A DNA stretch of 64,000 bases, from positions 192,501-256,500 of the forward strand of contig SCUB01000019.1 in NCBI GenBank assembly GCA_004297465.1, read 5' to 3'. This DNA is from Xanthobacteraceae bacterium (GTDB lineage Bacteria > Pseudomonadota > Alphaproteobacteria > Rhizobiales > Xanthobacteraceae). Under the pieces are notes generated by a model. The model was given only the letters and a program-made list of their open reading frames with translations, was not told where the DNA came from and made no database searches. Positions 46,163 to 54,470 of the stretch are shown piece by piece. The position numbers were made by a program, and so were the translations under genes. Within the stretch, counting starts at the first letter, position 1, and each line of letters starts with the position of its first letter.

Positions 46163-47103
46163 CAGGTGAGCTCCGCGCGGCGCGCCATGCGCAGGAACAC
46201 GATCGCCACCGCCACCAGCACCGGGAACAGGAACAGCGAGACCGCGGCGCCGCCGGCGAGGTCGCCACCCTGGATGCCGATGAAATAGGCCCAGCTCGCC
46301 AGTACCTGCGTGGTGTCGTAGGGGCCGCCTCGCGTCAGCACGAACACCGCGATCAGGTCGGTGAACACGAACACGATGCCGAACAGCACCGCGATGAGCG
46401 CCACTGGCATGACAAGCGGCAGCGTGATCTGGAACATGTGGCGCCAGAACCCGGCGCCGTCGACGGCGGCGGCGTCGTGGATGTCCTGCGGGATCGAGGA
46501 CAGCCCGGCCAGGATGATGACGGTGGCGAGCGGCAGCATCCGCCACACCTGCACGGTGATGATTGAGGCCATGGCGAGTTCCGGCGTGCCGAGCCAGATC
46601 GGCCACTGGCCGGGCCCCAGCAGGTGGGCCTCGCGCATCGTCCAGTTGATGATGCTGTAGATGGAATCGAAGATCCACAGCCAGCCGACGCTGCCGAGCG
46701 AGATCGGCGCCACCCACGGCAGCAGGATCAGGAAGCGCACCAGCCACTTGCCGGGGAAGTCGACCAGCAGTGCCATCGCCAGCGCGTTGGCGAACACCAG
46801 CACCAGAACCTGCGAGACCACGGTGATGAAGATGGTGTTCTTGAGCGCGACCCAGAACGTCACGCTGTCGAGCACGCGGCGGAAATTCTCCAGTCCGACG
46901 AAATTCATCTCGCGACTGGCGACGATGGCGTCGGAGAAGCTGTAGTAGAGCGACAGCAGGAATGGGAAGCCGACCAGCAGCACGATGTAGAGGATCGCCG
47001 GCGCCAGCATCAGCCGCCACAACCAGCGCTCGTTGTCGGCGATGCGGCCGAACAGGCCGGCGCGTTGGCGGGGGGTGGCGGCAGCCGGGGCCGGACGATG
47101 CAT
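46162..47103 (-). CDS. ABC sugar transporter permease (MalF type)
   Basis: The 313-residue permease has the MalF-type segment order: LMLAPAILYIVLLVGFPFLLSLYYSF near residues 32-57, NTIFITVVSQVLVLVFANALA, LLPWVAPISLGSVGWLWIFD and the EAA loop GLSSIPQDIHDAAAVDGAGFWRHM, then TRGGPYDTTQVLASWAYF. It pairs with the permease at 45308-46162. Its GTG/ATG start shares a base with the end of the ATPase gene, showing tight coupling. Confidence 0.93.
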   Translation of the reverse strand: MHRPAPAAATPRQRAGLFGRIADNERWLWRLMLAPAILYIVLLVGFPFLLSLYYSFSDAIVASREMNFVGLENFRRVLDSVTFWVALKNTIFITVVSQVLVLVFANALAMALLVDFPGKWLVRFLILLPWVAPISLGSVGWLWIFDSIYSIINWTMREAHLLGPGQWPIWLGTPELAMASIITVQVWRMLPLATVIILAGLSSIPQDIHDAAAVDGAGFWRHMFQITLPLVMPVALIAVLFGIVFVFTDLIAVFVLTRGGPYDTTQVLASWAYFIGIQGGDLAGGAAVSLFLFPVLVAVAIVFLRMARRAELT

Positions 47104-48128
47104 CAGCCGGCTCCGTTCATGCGTTGGCCGCTCTTGCGGTCGAAGCGCTGGATGTCCTGCCGGCGCACGACAAAGTCGTATTGTCCGCCGGCGGCGATTT
47201 CGGTGCGGATGTTGGTCGGGATCTTGGAGATCACGTGGCTCTCGGGCGTCCTTTCCGCGAGCACGCCGTAGACCAGGCGGTCGGCGCCGAGATATTCGAG
47301 CCGGGTGACGCGGAACGGAAAGGTGATGTTGTCGTCGCCGCCTTCGACGCCGTGCGGCAGGAAGGCCTCCGGCCGGAAGCCGAGATAGCCGACGTCGTCC
47401 TCGATCAGGTTCATCGGCGGCGAGCCGATGAAGGTGGCGACGAAGATGTCGGCCGGCCGGCTGTAAATCTCCTGCGGCGTGCCGACCTGACAGATGCGGC
47501 CCTGGTTGAGCACGGCGATGCGGTCGCCGAGCCCCATCGCCTCGGCCTGGTCATGGGTGACATAGATCGTCGTGGTGCCGAGCGTGCGCTGGAAGTTCTT
47601 CAGTTCGTCGCGTGCCGAGTTGCGCAGCTTGGCATCGAGATTCGACAGCGGCTCGTCGAGCAGGAACACCACCGGCTCGCGCACCACCGCGCGCGCCAGC
47701 GCGACGCGCTGGCGCTCGCCGCCGGAGAGCTGGCGCGGCTTGCGGTCGAGGAACCGCTCGATGCCGAACATACGCGCCGCCCATGCCACCTTGCGGCCGA
47801 TTTCGGCCCTGTCGGTGCCGACTGCGCGCAGCGGAAATGAAATGTTCTTCTCCACCGTCAGATGCGGGTAAAGAGCATAGCTCTGGAACACCATGGCGAT
47901 GTTGCGCTCGCGCGGCGGCAGGTCGGTGACGACCCTGCCGTCGATGACGATGTCGCCGGCGGTCGGCCGCTCCAGTCCGGCGATCATGCGCATCAGCGTG
48001 GTCTTGCCGCACCCGGAGGGGCCGAGCAGCACGAGGAATTCGCCTTCGCGCGCGGTCATCTCGATGCCGTCGACGGCGCGCACGCCGTCGAAGTGTTTCG
48101 TCAGCCGCCGCGTCTCGACAGTCGCCAT
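47103..48128 (-). CDS. ABC transporter ATP-binding protein (MalK/UgpC type)
   Basis: The 341-residue ATPase has Walker A GPSGCGKTTLMRMI (about residues 35-48), VFQSYALYPHLTVEKNI, signature LSGGERQRVALARA, Walker B VVFLLDEPLSNLDA, and a C-terminal TOBE-like regulatory domain (LGFRPEAFLPHG). It matches the CUT1 sugar/glycerol-3-phosphate importer class. The frame extends to 48350, but the ATG at 48128 begins the domain. Confidence 0.94.
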   Translation of the reverse strand: MATVETRRLTKHFDGVRAVDGIEMTAREGEFLVLLGPSGCGKTTLMRMIAGLERPTAGDIVIDGRVVTDLPPRERNIAMVFQSYALYPHLTVEKNISFPLRAVGTDRAEIGRKVAWAARMFGIERFLDRKPRQLSGGERQRVALARAVVREPVVFLLDEPLSNLDAKLRNSARDELKNFQRTLGTTTIYVTHDQAEAMGLGDRIAVLNQGRICQVGTPQEIYSRPADIFVATFIGSPPMNLIEDDVGYLGFRPEAFLPHGVEGGDDNITFPFRVTRLEYLGADRLVYGVLAERTPESHVISKIPTNIRTEIAAGGQYDFVVRRQDIQRFDRKSGQRMNGAG

Positions 48129-48160
48129 GGCCTTTGCCGCTTGTTGCCGCGCCCCCCGCG

Positions 48161-49510
48161 TCAGATCAGATTGCGGTCGCGCCACTTGGCCCAGATCGCC
48201 TTCATCGCCGTCTCGGCGGCCTTCAGCGCGTTCTCCGGCGTATCGGCGCCGGTCGCCGCCTTCGCGAACATCGTGTTGATGACCCAGGTGTTGAACGTCT
48301 CGTCGATGGCGGCGTTCGAATAGCCGGGGTAACCGACATTGGTCGCCCAATCGAGCACGTCGGACAGCACCGCATACTTGTTAGGCGGCACCGCCTTGGC
48401 ATCCTTGGAGATGACCTGCGCCAGGTCGGGCACGGTCTTGGCGAAGCACGGGAAATTGTAGAACTCGCTGGCCATGAAGCCCTGCTTGAAGTTGTCGATA
48501 TAGTCGACCAGGAACTTCTTGGCGCCGTCGATGTTCTCCGAGAACTTCCAGATCACGTAGCAGTCCATCACGTGTTCGAGGCCGATGCGGCGCACCGGAC
48601 CCTTGGCCGCCTTGGCCAGCGCGATCTTCTCGTGGATTGGCATCTTGTCGTTCTCGGCGGCGCGGGTGACCGAGATCGCGTTGAGCACCAGCGAGGACCG
48701 GCCGGCGAGGATCTGCCGGTTGTTGGAGGATGGATCCCACGCCAGCACCTCCGGCGTTTCCGTCTCCTTGAATAGCGCGGCGACGAACTTGAGCGCCTCG
48801 AGCGTGGCCGGCGAGTTGATGGTGAGGTTGCCTTCGGCATCCTGTTCATGAGAGCCGAACGAATACATGATGGCGCGCATCGCCATGGCGGTGTCGAGCT
48901 CGGCGGACAGGCCGACGCCAACCGGGATGCCGGTCTTGTCCTTGATCTTCTTGCCGCCGACGCGGATGTCGTCCCAGCTGTCCGGCTTCATGCCGATGTC
49001 GTCCCACAGGTCGGAACGATAATTGATCGGGTCGGGCACGTAGCTGTCGGAGAAGGCGAAATACTTTTTCGTCTTCGGATTGTAGGTGCTCTTGACGGCG
49101 AGATCGATCGGCGTGCCGTGCTTCTTCGCGCACTCGTCGTAAACCTCCTTCATGTCCACGACCTGCTGCTCGTAGACCGAAGGCGGCGACAGGAACATCA
49201 CGAGGTCATGCCCGCGCTGGGCCGAAACCTCGGCGGCGGCGCGCGAGGGGATGAGGCCGAGGTTGATGTTGTCGACGACGACGTCGGTGTCGTTCTTGTC
49301 TCCCCATTCCTTGGTGTACTGGGTGTTGAACCATTTGTCGTAGGCGGGGACGAAATGGCTCCACTGCAGGATCTTCAGGGTCTTCTTCGCGGCATGGGCG
49401 GGCCGCGGACGGGCCAGCGGGCCGGCGACCGCCACAAGTCCGGCTCCCGCGGCTGTCTTGATCAGGTCGCGGCGCGTCGCTCCGCCGGGACGGAAAAGGG
49501 GCGTATCCAT
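48161..49510 (-). CDS. ABC transporter extracellular solute-binding protein
   Basis: The 449-residue protein has a twin-arginine signal (TRRDLIKTAAGAGLVAVAG, residues 12-30) ending at AHA. The mature part is a family 1 solute-binding protein: KTLKILQWSHFVPAYDKWF, HDLVMFLSPPSVYEQ, YFAFSDSYVPDPINYRSDLWDDIG and YPGYSNAAIDETFNTWVIN. Tat export suggests it folds before export. It is the first gene of the operon. Sugar-type ligands are likely but the substrate cannot be read from sequence. Confidence 0.92.
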   Translation of the reverse strand: MDTPLFRPGGATRRDLIKTAAGAGLVAVAGPLARPRPAHAAKKTLKILQWSHFVPAYDKWFNTQYTKEWGDKNDTDVVVDNINLGLIPSRAAAEVSAQRGHDLVMFLSPPSVYEQQVVDMKEVYDECAKKHGTPIDLAVKSTYNPKTKKYFAFSDSYVPDPINYRSDLWDDIGMKPDSWDDIRVGGKKIKDKTGIPVGVGLSAELDTAMAMRAIMYSFGSHEQDAEGNLTINSPATLEALKFVAALFKETETPEVLAWDPSSNNRQILAGRSSLVLNAISVTRAAENDKMPIHEKIALAKAAKGPVRRIGLEHVMDCYVIWKFSENIDGAKKFLVDYIDNFKQGFMASEFYNFPCFAKTVPDLAQVISKDAKAVPPNKYAVLSDVLDWATNVGYPGYSNAAIDETFNTWVINTMFAKAATGADTPENALKAAETAMKAIWAKWRDRNLI

Positions 49511-49643
49511 GACTGCGTCCTTTCGCGATGGCAGGTGAAACCCGCGGGAACGCCGGCCGGACCGGCCGGCGCCTGCGGCGTCGGCTTCCGGGGTGAAAGC
49601 TTAGGCATTCGGGGGCCGGGCCGCCTAAACGCGGGGCATAAAC
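49511..49643 (-). promoter_or_regulatory. Leader of the sugar ABC operon with a GC-rich hairpin
   Basis: A perfect 8-base-pair stem CGCCGGCC / GGCCGGCG with a 5-base loop lies at 49551-49571, about 40 bases before the solute-binding-protein start on the minus strand. No T-run follows, so it does not look like a terminator of the upstream Crp/Fnr gene. Its role is unknown. Confidence 0.35.
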
Positions 49644-50465
49644 CTAGATCAATCGCGACGGCGGCACGGCGGACCGGATATGGCGGCGCGGCTGCGCCGC
49701 CGGCCCGGACGGCGCCATCTCGCCGCGCAGGGTGCGGGCGGCCTCGCCGAGATAGGAACTGTCGAAGTCGCAGATCAGCGACAACGCCTCGAAGTCGAGG
49801 ATGGTGACGCGCCGGCCCTCGATCGCGATCAGGCCGTCCTCGCGCAATGCCCGCAACGTGCGGTTGACATGCACGGTGGTCAGGCCGAGCGCGCCGCCGA
49901 TCAGTTCCTGGGTCAGCGGCATCTCGAACGACATGCCCTCGACCACGCCTGTCGCCTTCAGCCGCACCAGCAGTTCGAGCAGGAAATGGCTGACGCGCTC
50001 GTAGGCCGAGCGGCGCGCGGTGTCGATCAGATGCTCGGCGATGATCGCGGACTCGCACGCCGCCGACCAGAACAGCGCCCTGGCCAGCGGCGGATTGTCC
50101 TCGAACACGCGGTCGATCGCCTCGAGCGAGACCGAGGACAGCAGCACGTCGGTGGCCGCCGCGACGGAATAGAGCGCGGTCTTGAACAGGCAGGCCTGCA
50201 ACCCGAAGATCTGGCCGGGCAGAATGAAGTCCATGATCTGGCGGTCGCCGTTGTGCAGGATCTTGTAGCGGAACAGCCAGCCGCCGTGATTAACGAACAG
50301 CGCCTGATAATGCCGGCCGGCGATGATGATGTCGGTGTTCTTGTGGACGTGGCGGATTTCTCCGCCACAGGCGAGATCGAGACCGCCCCCGACCAGCCTG
50401 TACAGCGGAAACGGCGGAAGCGGCTGCGCGGACGCCGGCGCAGGATTGCGGCGATCTTTCAGCAT
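49644..50465 (-). CDS. Crp/Fnr-family transcriptional regulator
   Basis: The 273-residue protein has a cyclic-nucleotide-binding-like beta-barrel (about residues 35-150: VNHGGWLFRYKILHNGDRQIMDFILPGQIFGLQ) and a C-terminal HTH_Crp domain (MPLTQELIGGALGLTTVHVNRTLRALREDGLI near 205-236). No N-terminal cysteine cluster like that of FNR is present, so it should not sense oxygen by an Fe-S centre. The recognition helix (TTVHVNR) differs from the FNR form. The C-terminal 45 residues form an extra tail. It is divergent from the FAD oxidoreductase. Confidence 0.88.
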   Translation of the reverse strand: MLKDRRNPAPASAQPLPPFPLYRLVGGGLDLACGGEIRHVHKNTDIIIAGRHYQALFVNHGGWLFRYKILHNGDRQIMDFILPGQIFGLQACLFKTALYSVAAATDVLLSSVSLEAIDRVFEDNPPLARALFWSAACESAIIAEHLIDTARRSAYERVSHFLLELLVRLKATGVVEGMSFEMPLTQELIGGALGLTTVHVNRTLRALREDGLIAIEGRRVTILDFEALSLICDFDSSYLGEAARTLRGEMAPSGPAAQPRRHIRSAVPPSRLI

Positions 50466-50819
50466 TGGCCTGATCCCTGGGCCTGATCCTTGGGCCTTAT
50501 CGTCGACCTCTGGCTCCTCGCGGTTGGCCGAGTGGCATCTTTCCCTGTGCGCCGTCGGTGCGATGCCGGAAGCGAGGAACGCGCGGCATCGGGGTTGATC
50601 CAGATTAACGAGCGCCGTTAATTCAGGCCGCGGCCGGGCTTGCTATAAAGCGACCGGCCCGAGGCAGCCCGCGACGCCCAAAAAGAGCATGGCGGACGCC
50701 TTCGCGCCACTGGTCAAAATGTCCGGATCATCAAATTGTGAGCGCCGCCTGCGGCCGGCGCACCGGGTTTCTGGAGAGCCAAGCGGGGTCCGGGCCTTTT
50801 ACATGAAGGTCGAGCCGAC
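50466..50819. promoter_or_regulatory. Divergent control region with FNR/FixK-like site and inverted repeat
   Basis: The 354-base gap holds TTGATCCAGATTAA at 50595-50608, one mismatch from the FNR/FixK consensus TTGAT-N4-ATCAA. A perfect 7-base inverted repeat ATTAACG / CGTTAAT (50604-50622, 5-base spacer) overlaps it. The composite lies 130 bases before the Crp/Fnr gene and about 200 before the FAD oxidoreductase. An anaerobic regulator probably controls one or both. No small gene with a credible start was found here. Confidence 0.55.
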
Positions 50820-52007
50820 ATGCCGGAACGATACAAATATCTCATCATCGGCGGCGGGCTCGCGGCCGACGCGGCGGTGCGCGGCATCCGCGAACTGGAC
50901 CACAGCGGAACCATCCTTGTGGTGTCGGACGAGGACGATCCGCCCTACAACCGGCCTCCGTTGTCGAAAGGTTTGTGGAAGGGAACCGCGATCGACGAGA
51001 TCTGGCGTCACACGGAAACGACCACCGCCGAGCTCAGGCTCGGCACGCGGATCGTCGCGCTCGATTCCGGGGGCAAGACGGCGACCGACGCGCGGGGCCG
51101 CGTGGTCGGTTACGACAAGCTGCTGCTGGCCACCGGCGGCTCGCCGCGCCGGCTGGGCAACGGCAATGCTCCGGTCATCTATTTCCGCCGGCTCGCCGAC
51201 TTCCGCCAAGCCTGGCAGGCGGCCGGCGAGGGCGCCGAATTCGCGGTGCTTGGTGGCGGCTTCATCGGAGCCGAGATTGCGGCGGCGCTGGCCAGCAACG
51301 GGCGCAAGGTGACACTGGTGTTTCCGCATGACGGCATCGGCAGCCGGGTCTATCCGCGTCCGCTGGCGAATTTCCTCAATGTGTATTTCCGCAAGCACGG
51401 CGTCGACGTGCGCTTCAACGAGCGGGTCGAGGCGGTCGAACGGGGCGCCGCCAAGCTGATCGTGCGCAGCAATGGCCATAATGGCATCGCCGTCGACACC
51501 GTGATCGCCGGCCTCGGCATCGTGCCCAATGTCGAGCTGGCGCAGGCGGCGGATCTGGCGGTGGGCGACGGCATCATCGTCGACGAGATGCTGCGCACCA
51601 GCCATCCGGATATCTTCGCGGCCGGCGACGTGGCTAATTTTCCCTGCGCGGCGCTCGGCCGGCGGCTGCGTTTCGAACACGAGGATAATGCCGCGACGAT
51701 GGGACGGGCGGCCGGGCGCAACATGGCTGACGCGTTCGAGCCGTACCAGCATCTGCCGTTCTTCTATTCGGATCTGTTCGATCTCGGCTACGAGGCGGTC
51801 GGCGAGATCGACAGCAGCCTGGAAACCGTCGAGGACTGGGCCGAGACCTTCCACAAGGGCGTCGTCTATTATCTCAAGGATCGCCGCGTGCGCGGCGTGC
51901 TGTTATGGAACAGCTGGGGCCTGGTCGACGCCGCGCGCGAGCTGATCGCTTCGGAACGCGCATTCACCCCCGCCGTGCTGCGCGGCCGGCTGCGCGAAAC
52001 CGGTTGA
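50820..52007 (+). CDS. FAD-dependent ferredoxin/rubredoxin reductase-like oxidoreductase
   Basis: The 395-residue flavoprotein has a FAD dinucleotide fold at the N-terminus (YLIIGGGLAADAAVRGI, residues 7-23), YNRPPLSKGLW, LLLATGGSPRRL, a second NAD-binding fold (FAVLGGGFIGAEIAAALA, about 141-158) and the FAD-ribityl motif DIFAAGDVANFP. It resembles AIF-like/ferredoxin reductases that move electrons from NAD(P)H to a ferredoxin-type partner. The C-terminal domain (VVYYLKDRRVRGVLLWN) fits the reductase dimer domain. No partner ferredoxin is next to it. A FNR-like site lies upstream. Confidence 0.9.
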   Translation: MPERYKYLIIGGGLAADAAVRGIRELDHSGTILVVSDEDDPPYNRPPLSKGLWKGTAIDEIWRHTETTTAELRLGTRIVALDSGGKTATDARGRVVGYDKLLLATGGSPRRLGNGNAPVIYFRRLADFRQAWQAAGEGAEFAVLGGGFIGAEIAAALASNGRKVTLVFPHDGIGSRVYPRPLANFLNVYFRKHGVDVRFNERVEAVERGAAKLIVRSNGHNGIAVDTVIAGLGIVPNVELAQAADLAVGDGIIVDEMLRTSHPDIFAAGDVANFPCAALGRRLRFEHEDNAATMGRAAGRNMADAFEPYQHLPFFYSDLFDLGYEAVGEIDSSLETVEDWAETFHKGVVYYLKDRRVRGVLLWNSWGLVDAARELIASERAFTPAVLRGRLRETG

Positions 52008-52093
52008 GCGCGAAGCGGCCTTGCGCCCGCTTGTCCTTGCCGCGCGGTTCGGGCACAACGTTGTCCGGATCATGCAGGGGGCATGGGCGGGCG

Positions 52094-52468
52094 ATGATCT
52101 ATCTCCTGGTGTTTCTCGGCGGCGGTATCGGCTCGATGCTGCGCCATGCGGTCAATGTCGCGGCGGTGCGGCTGGGCGGCGCCGGATTTCCTTTCGGCAC
52201 GCTGGCCGTCAACATCACCGGTTCGGTCGTCATGGGGCTGCTCGCCGGCTATTTCGCCTTCAAGGGCGCGCCAACCCAGCACTGGCGGCTGTTCCTGATG
52301 ACCGGCGTCCTCGGCGGCTACACCACGTTCTCGGCGTTCTCGCTCGACACCATCGTGCTGTACGAGCGCGGCGAGTGGGGCCTGGCCGCGCTCTACGTGC
52401 TCGCTTCAGTGGGGGCATCGCTCGGCGGACTGTTCGGCGGGCTGCTGCTGATGCGCCAGATCACCTGA
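52094..52468 (+). CDS. crcB: Fluoride channel CrcB (Fluc)
   Basis: The 124-residue four-helix membrane protein matches CrcB: FLGGGIGSMLRHAVN at the start, FPFGTLAVNITGSVVMGLL with the conserved Asn, and GVLGGYTTFSAFSLDT with the phenylalanine-lined pore and central Na+-site glycine/threonine motif. It forms a dual-topology dimer that lets fluoride out of the cell. The ATG at 52094 gives the standard length although the frame extends upstream to 51905. No fluoride-riboswitch consensus was seen in the 86-base gap before it. Confidence 0.94.
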   Translation: MIYLLVFLGGGIGSMLRHAVNVAAVRLGGAGFPFGTLAVNITGSVVMGLLAGYFAFKGAPTQHWRLFLMTGVLGGYTTFSAFSLDTIVLYERGEWGLAALYVLASVGASLGGLFGGLLLMRQIT

Positions 52469-52517
52469 AATTCCAAAATGGTAGCAAGGCCAAGCCGGCC
52501 CGGCTGGACAGTCGATA

Positions 52518-52532
52518 TGTTATATTATAACA
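52518..52532. promoter_or_regulatory. Zur box
   Basis: TGTTATATTATAACA is a perfect palindrome around a central T. It matches the core of the bacterial Zur consensus (TGTTATA-N-TATAACA). It sits 71 bases before the small His-rich protein gene that begins the znu operon and overlaps a likely -10 region. Zinc-loaded Zur would repress all six downstream genes. Confidence 0.88.
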
Positions 52533-52602
52533 GTCAGATTGTGACGATCTCGCCCGGTGCGCTGTACTCCGCACCCCAGAGGCGACGAGACAGGACAGTC
52601 CG

Positions 52603-52824
52603 ATGCCGCACGACCCGGCCCTTGCCCGCGACGGCCACGCCCATGCTCATGACGAACTGGCGCGCGCCGTCCCGGTTGCACCGCGCCGGCCGGCCGCCGC
52701 GGGCTTGATGGACGCACCGGAGCCGCCGCTCTCGCTCATGCGGCTTTCGCTCGGCGCCCGGCTTGCCGTGACCGCGCTGGCGCTGCTGCTGCTGTGGGCG
52801 GTCGTGCTGATGGCGCTAAGGTGA
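52603..52824 (+). CDS. Small His-rich membrane protein of the zinc operon
   Basis: I do not recognise a named family. The 73-residue protein has a histidine/aspartate-rich N-terminus (His3, His12, His14, His16 in DGHAHAHD) and one C-terminal membrane helix (about residues 48-71). It lies directly after the Zur box and ends seven bases before the znuC ATG, so it is part of the zinc-starvation operon. The histidines could bind or relay zinc at the membrane. An in-frame ATG at residue 36 would remove them and is less likely. Confidence 0.65.
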   Translation: MPHDPALARDGHAHAHDELARAVPVAPRRPAAAGLMDAPEPPLSLMRLSLGARLAVTALALLLLWAVVLMALR

Positions 52825-52831
52825 TTTTCAA

Positions 52832-53581
52832 ATGACGGCGCAACTGCAGTTTCGCAATCTGACGCTCGGCTATGACCGCCATCCGGCGGTGCATCATCTG
52901 TCCGGCGTGATCGAGCAGGGCGCGCTCATCGCCGTGGTCGGTCCCAATGGCGCCGGCAAGTCGACGATGTTCCGCGGCATCGTCGGCATGCTTGCGCCGC
53001 TGTCCGGCAGCATCGGCCGCGGTGCGTCGGCCGCCGCGCGCGACATCGCCTATCTGCCGCAGACCGCCGAGATCGACCGCAGCTTTCCGATCTGCGTGTT
53101 TGATTTCGTCGCCACCGGCCTGTGGCGGCGCACCGGCCTGTTCGGCGGCATCGGCGCCCGCGCCCGCGACGACATCATGCGGGCGCTGGGCGCGGTTGGT
53201 CTGACCGGATTCGAGAGCCGCGCCATCGGCACGCTGTCGGGCGGGCAGATGCAGCGCATGCTGTTCGCCCGGCTGGTGCTGCAGGATGCGCGGGTGATCG
53301 TGCTCGACGAGCCGTTCAACGCCATCGACGCCAAGACCTGCGCCGACCTCGTCGAACTGGTGCACCGCTGGCATGGCGAGGGGCGCACGGTGCTGGCGGC
53401 GCTGCACGATCTCGATCTGGTGCGCCGGCATTTTCCTCAAACCTTGCTGCTGGCGCGTCAGGTGGTGGCGTGGGGCGCGACGCCCGAGGTGATGACGCCG
53501 GAGAACCTCATGGCGGCGCGGCACATGAGCGAGGCGTTCGACGATCACGCGGCGGCCTGCGCCGCGGACGAGGCGGCCTGA
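52832..53581 (+). CDS. znuC: Zinc ABC transporter ATP-binding protein ZnuC
   Basis: The 249-residue ATPase has Walker A GPNGAGKSTMFRGI (about residues 36-49), IAYLPQTAEIDRSFPICVFDFVATGLW typical of metal ABC ATPases, signature LSGGQMQRMLFARLVLQ, Walker B VIVLDEPFNAIDAKT and LAALHDLDLVRRHF. It drives ZnuABC zinc import. The gene lies between the small His-rich protein and znuB, whose ATG follows five bases after its stop. A Zur box heads the operon. Confidence 0.93.
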   Translation: MTAQLQFRNLTLGYDRHPAVHHLSGVIEQGALIAVVGPNGAGKSTMFRGIVGMLAPLSGSIGRGASAAARDIAYLPQTAEIDRSFPICVFDFVATGLWRRTGLFGGIGARARDDIMRALGAVGLTGFESRAIGTLSGGQMQRMLFARLVLQDARVIVLDEPFNAIDAKTCADLVELVHRWHGEGRTVLAALHDLDLVRRHFPQTLLLARQVVAWGATPEVMTPENLMAARHMSEAFDDHAAACAADEAA

Positions 53582-53586
53582 ACGCC

Positions 53587-54456
53587 ATGCTGTATTCCAT
53601 GCTGATCGCACCGTTCGCCGAGTTCGAGTTCATGCGCCGGGCGCTGGCCGGCGTGGTTGCGCTGGCGCTCGGCGGCGGACCGATCGGCGTGTTCCTGATG
53701 CTGCGGCGGATGAGCCTGATGGGCGACGCCATGGCCCATGCCATTCTGCCCGGCGCCGCCATCGGCTTCCTGATATCGGGCGTCAATCTGATGGCGATGA
53801 CGGTGGGCGGGCTTACCGCCGGCTTTGCCGTGGCGCTCGCCGCCGGACTGGTCGCCCGCGTCACCGAACTCAAGGAGGATGCCTCGCTCGCCGCGTTCTA
53901 TCTGGTCTCGCTCGCGGTCGGCGTCACCATCGTCTCGCTGCGCGGCAGCAACATCGACCTCCTGCATGTGCTGTTCGGCAACGTGCTGGCGCTCGACGAC
54001 GCCACGCTCATGGTGATCGCGTTCAACGCCACGGTGAGCCTCGTCACGCTGTCCTTCATCTACCGGCCGCTGGTGCTGGAATGCGTCGATCCCCTGTTCC
54101 TGCGCTCGGTGAGCCGGGCCGGCGCGCCGGCGCATCTGGCCTTCCTGGCGCTGGTCGTCATCAATCTGGTCAACGGCTTCCACGCGCTCGGCACGCTGCT
54201 GGCGGTCGGGCTGATGATCCTGCCGGCGGGCATCGCGCGGTTCTGGGCCCGCGACATCTCGCGGATGATCGCCATCGCCGTCGCCAGCGCCATTGTCGCC
54301 GGCTATGCCGGGCTGGTGCTGTCGTTCCACAGCCGCGTGCCCTCGGGGCCGGCGATCATCCTGATGACCGCGGTCATCTATGTCGGCTCGGTGCTGTTCG
54401 GTCCGGTCGGCGGCCTCGTGCGCAAGATGTTCCCCGGCCGCCATCTCGAAGCCTGA
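53587..54456 (+). CDS. znuB: Zinc ABC transporter permease ZnuB
   Basis: The 289-residue inner-membrane permease shows the ABC-3 family features: FMRRALAGVVALALGGGPIGVFLMLRRMSLMGDAMAHAILPG (about residues 16-56, including the ABC-3 SLMGDAMAHA motif), GSNIDLLHVLFGNVLAL and LVNGFHALGTLLAVGLMILPA. The open frame runs back into znuC, but the ATG at 53587 fits the family. It forms the membrane channel for ZnuC and ZnuA. Confidence 0.93.
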   Translation: MLYSMLIAPFAEFEFMRRALAGVVALALGGGPIGVFLMLRRMSLMGDAMAHAILPGAAIGFLISGVNLMAMTVGGLTAGFAVALAAGLVARVTELKEDASLAAFYLVSLAVGVTIVSLRGSNIDLLHVLFGNVLALDDATLMVIAFNATVSLVTLSFIYRPLVLECVDPLFLRSVSRAGAPAHLAFLALVVINLVNGFHALGTLLAVGLMILPAGIARFWARDISRMIAIAVASAIVAGYAGLVLSFHSRVPSGPAIILMTAVIYVGSVLFGPVGGLVRKMFPGRHLEA

Positions 54457-54470
54457 TGAGGAGAAACGGA

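Noticed and set aside
49640-49660. FNR-like half-site (TTGATCTAGG on the minus strand)
   Set aside because: It overlaps the stop codon of the Crp/Fnr gene and its right half does not match, so it is most likely coding coincidence.
52008-52093. Possible fluoride riboswitch before crcB
   Set aside because: The 86-base gap does not show the conserved pseudoknot sequence of the crcB motif.
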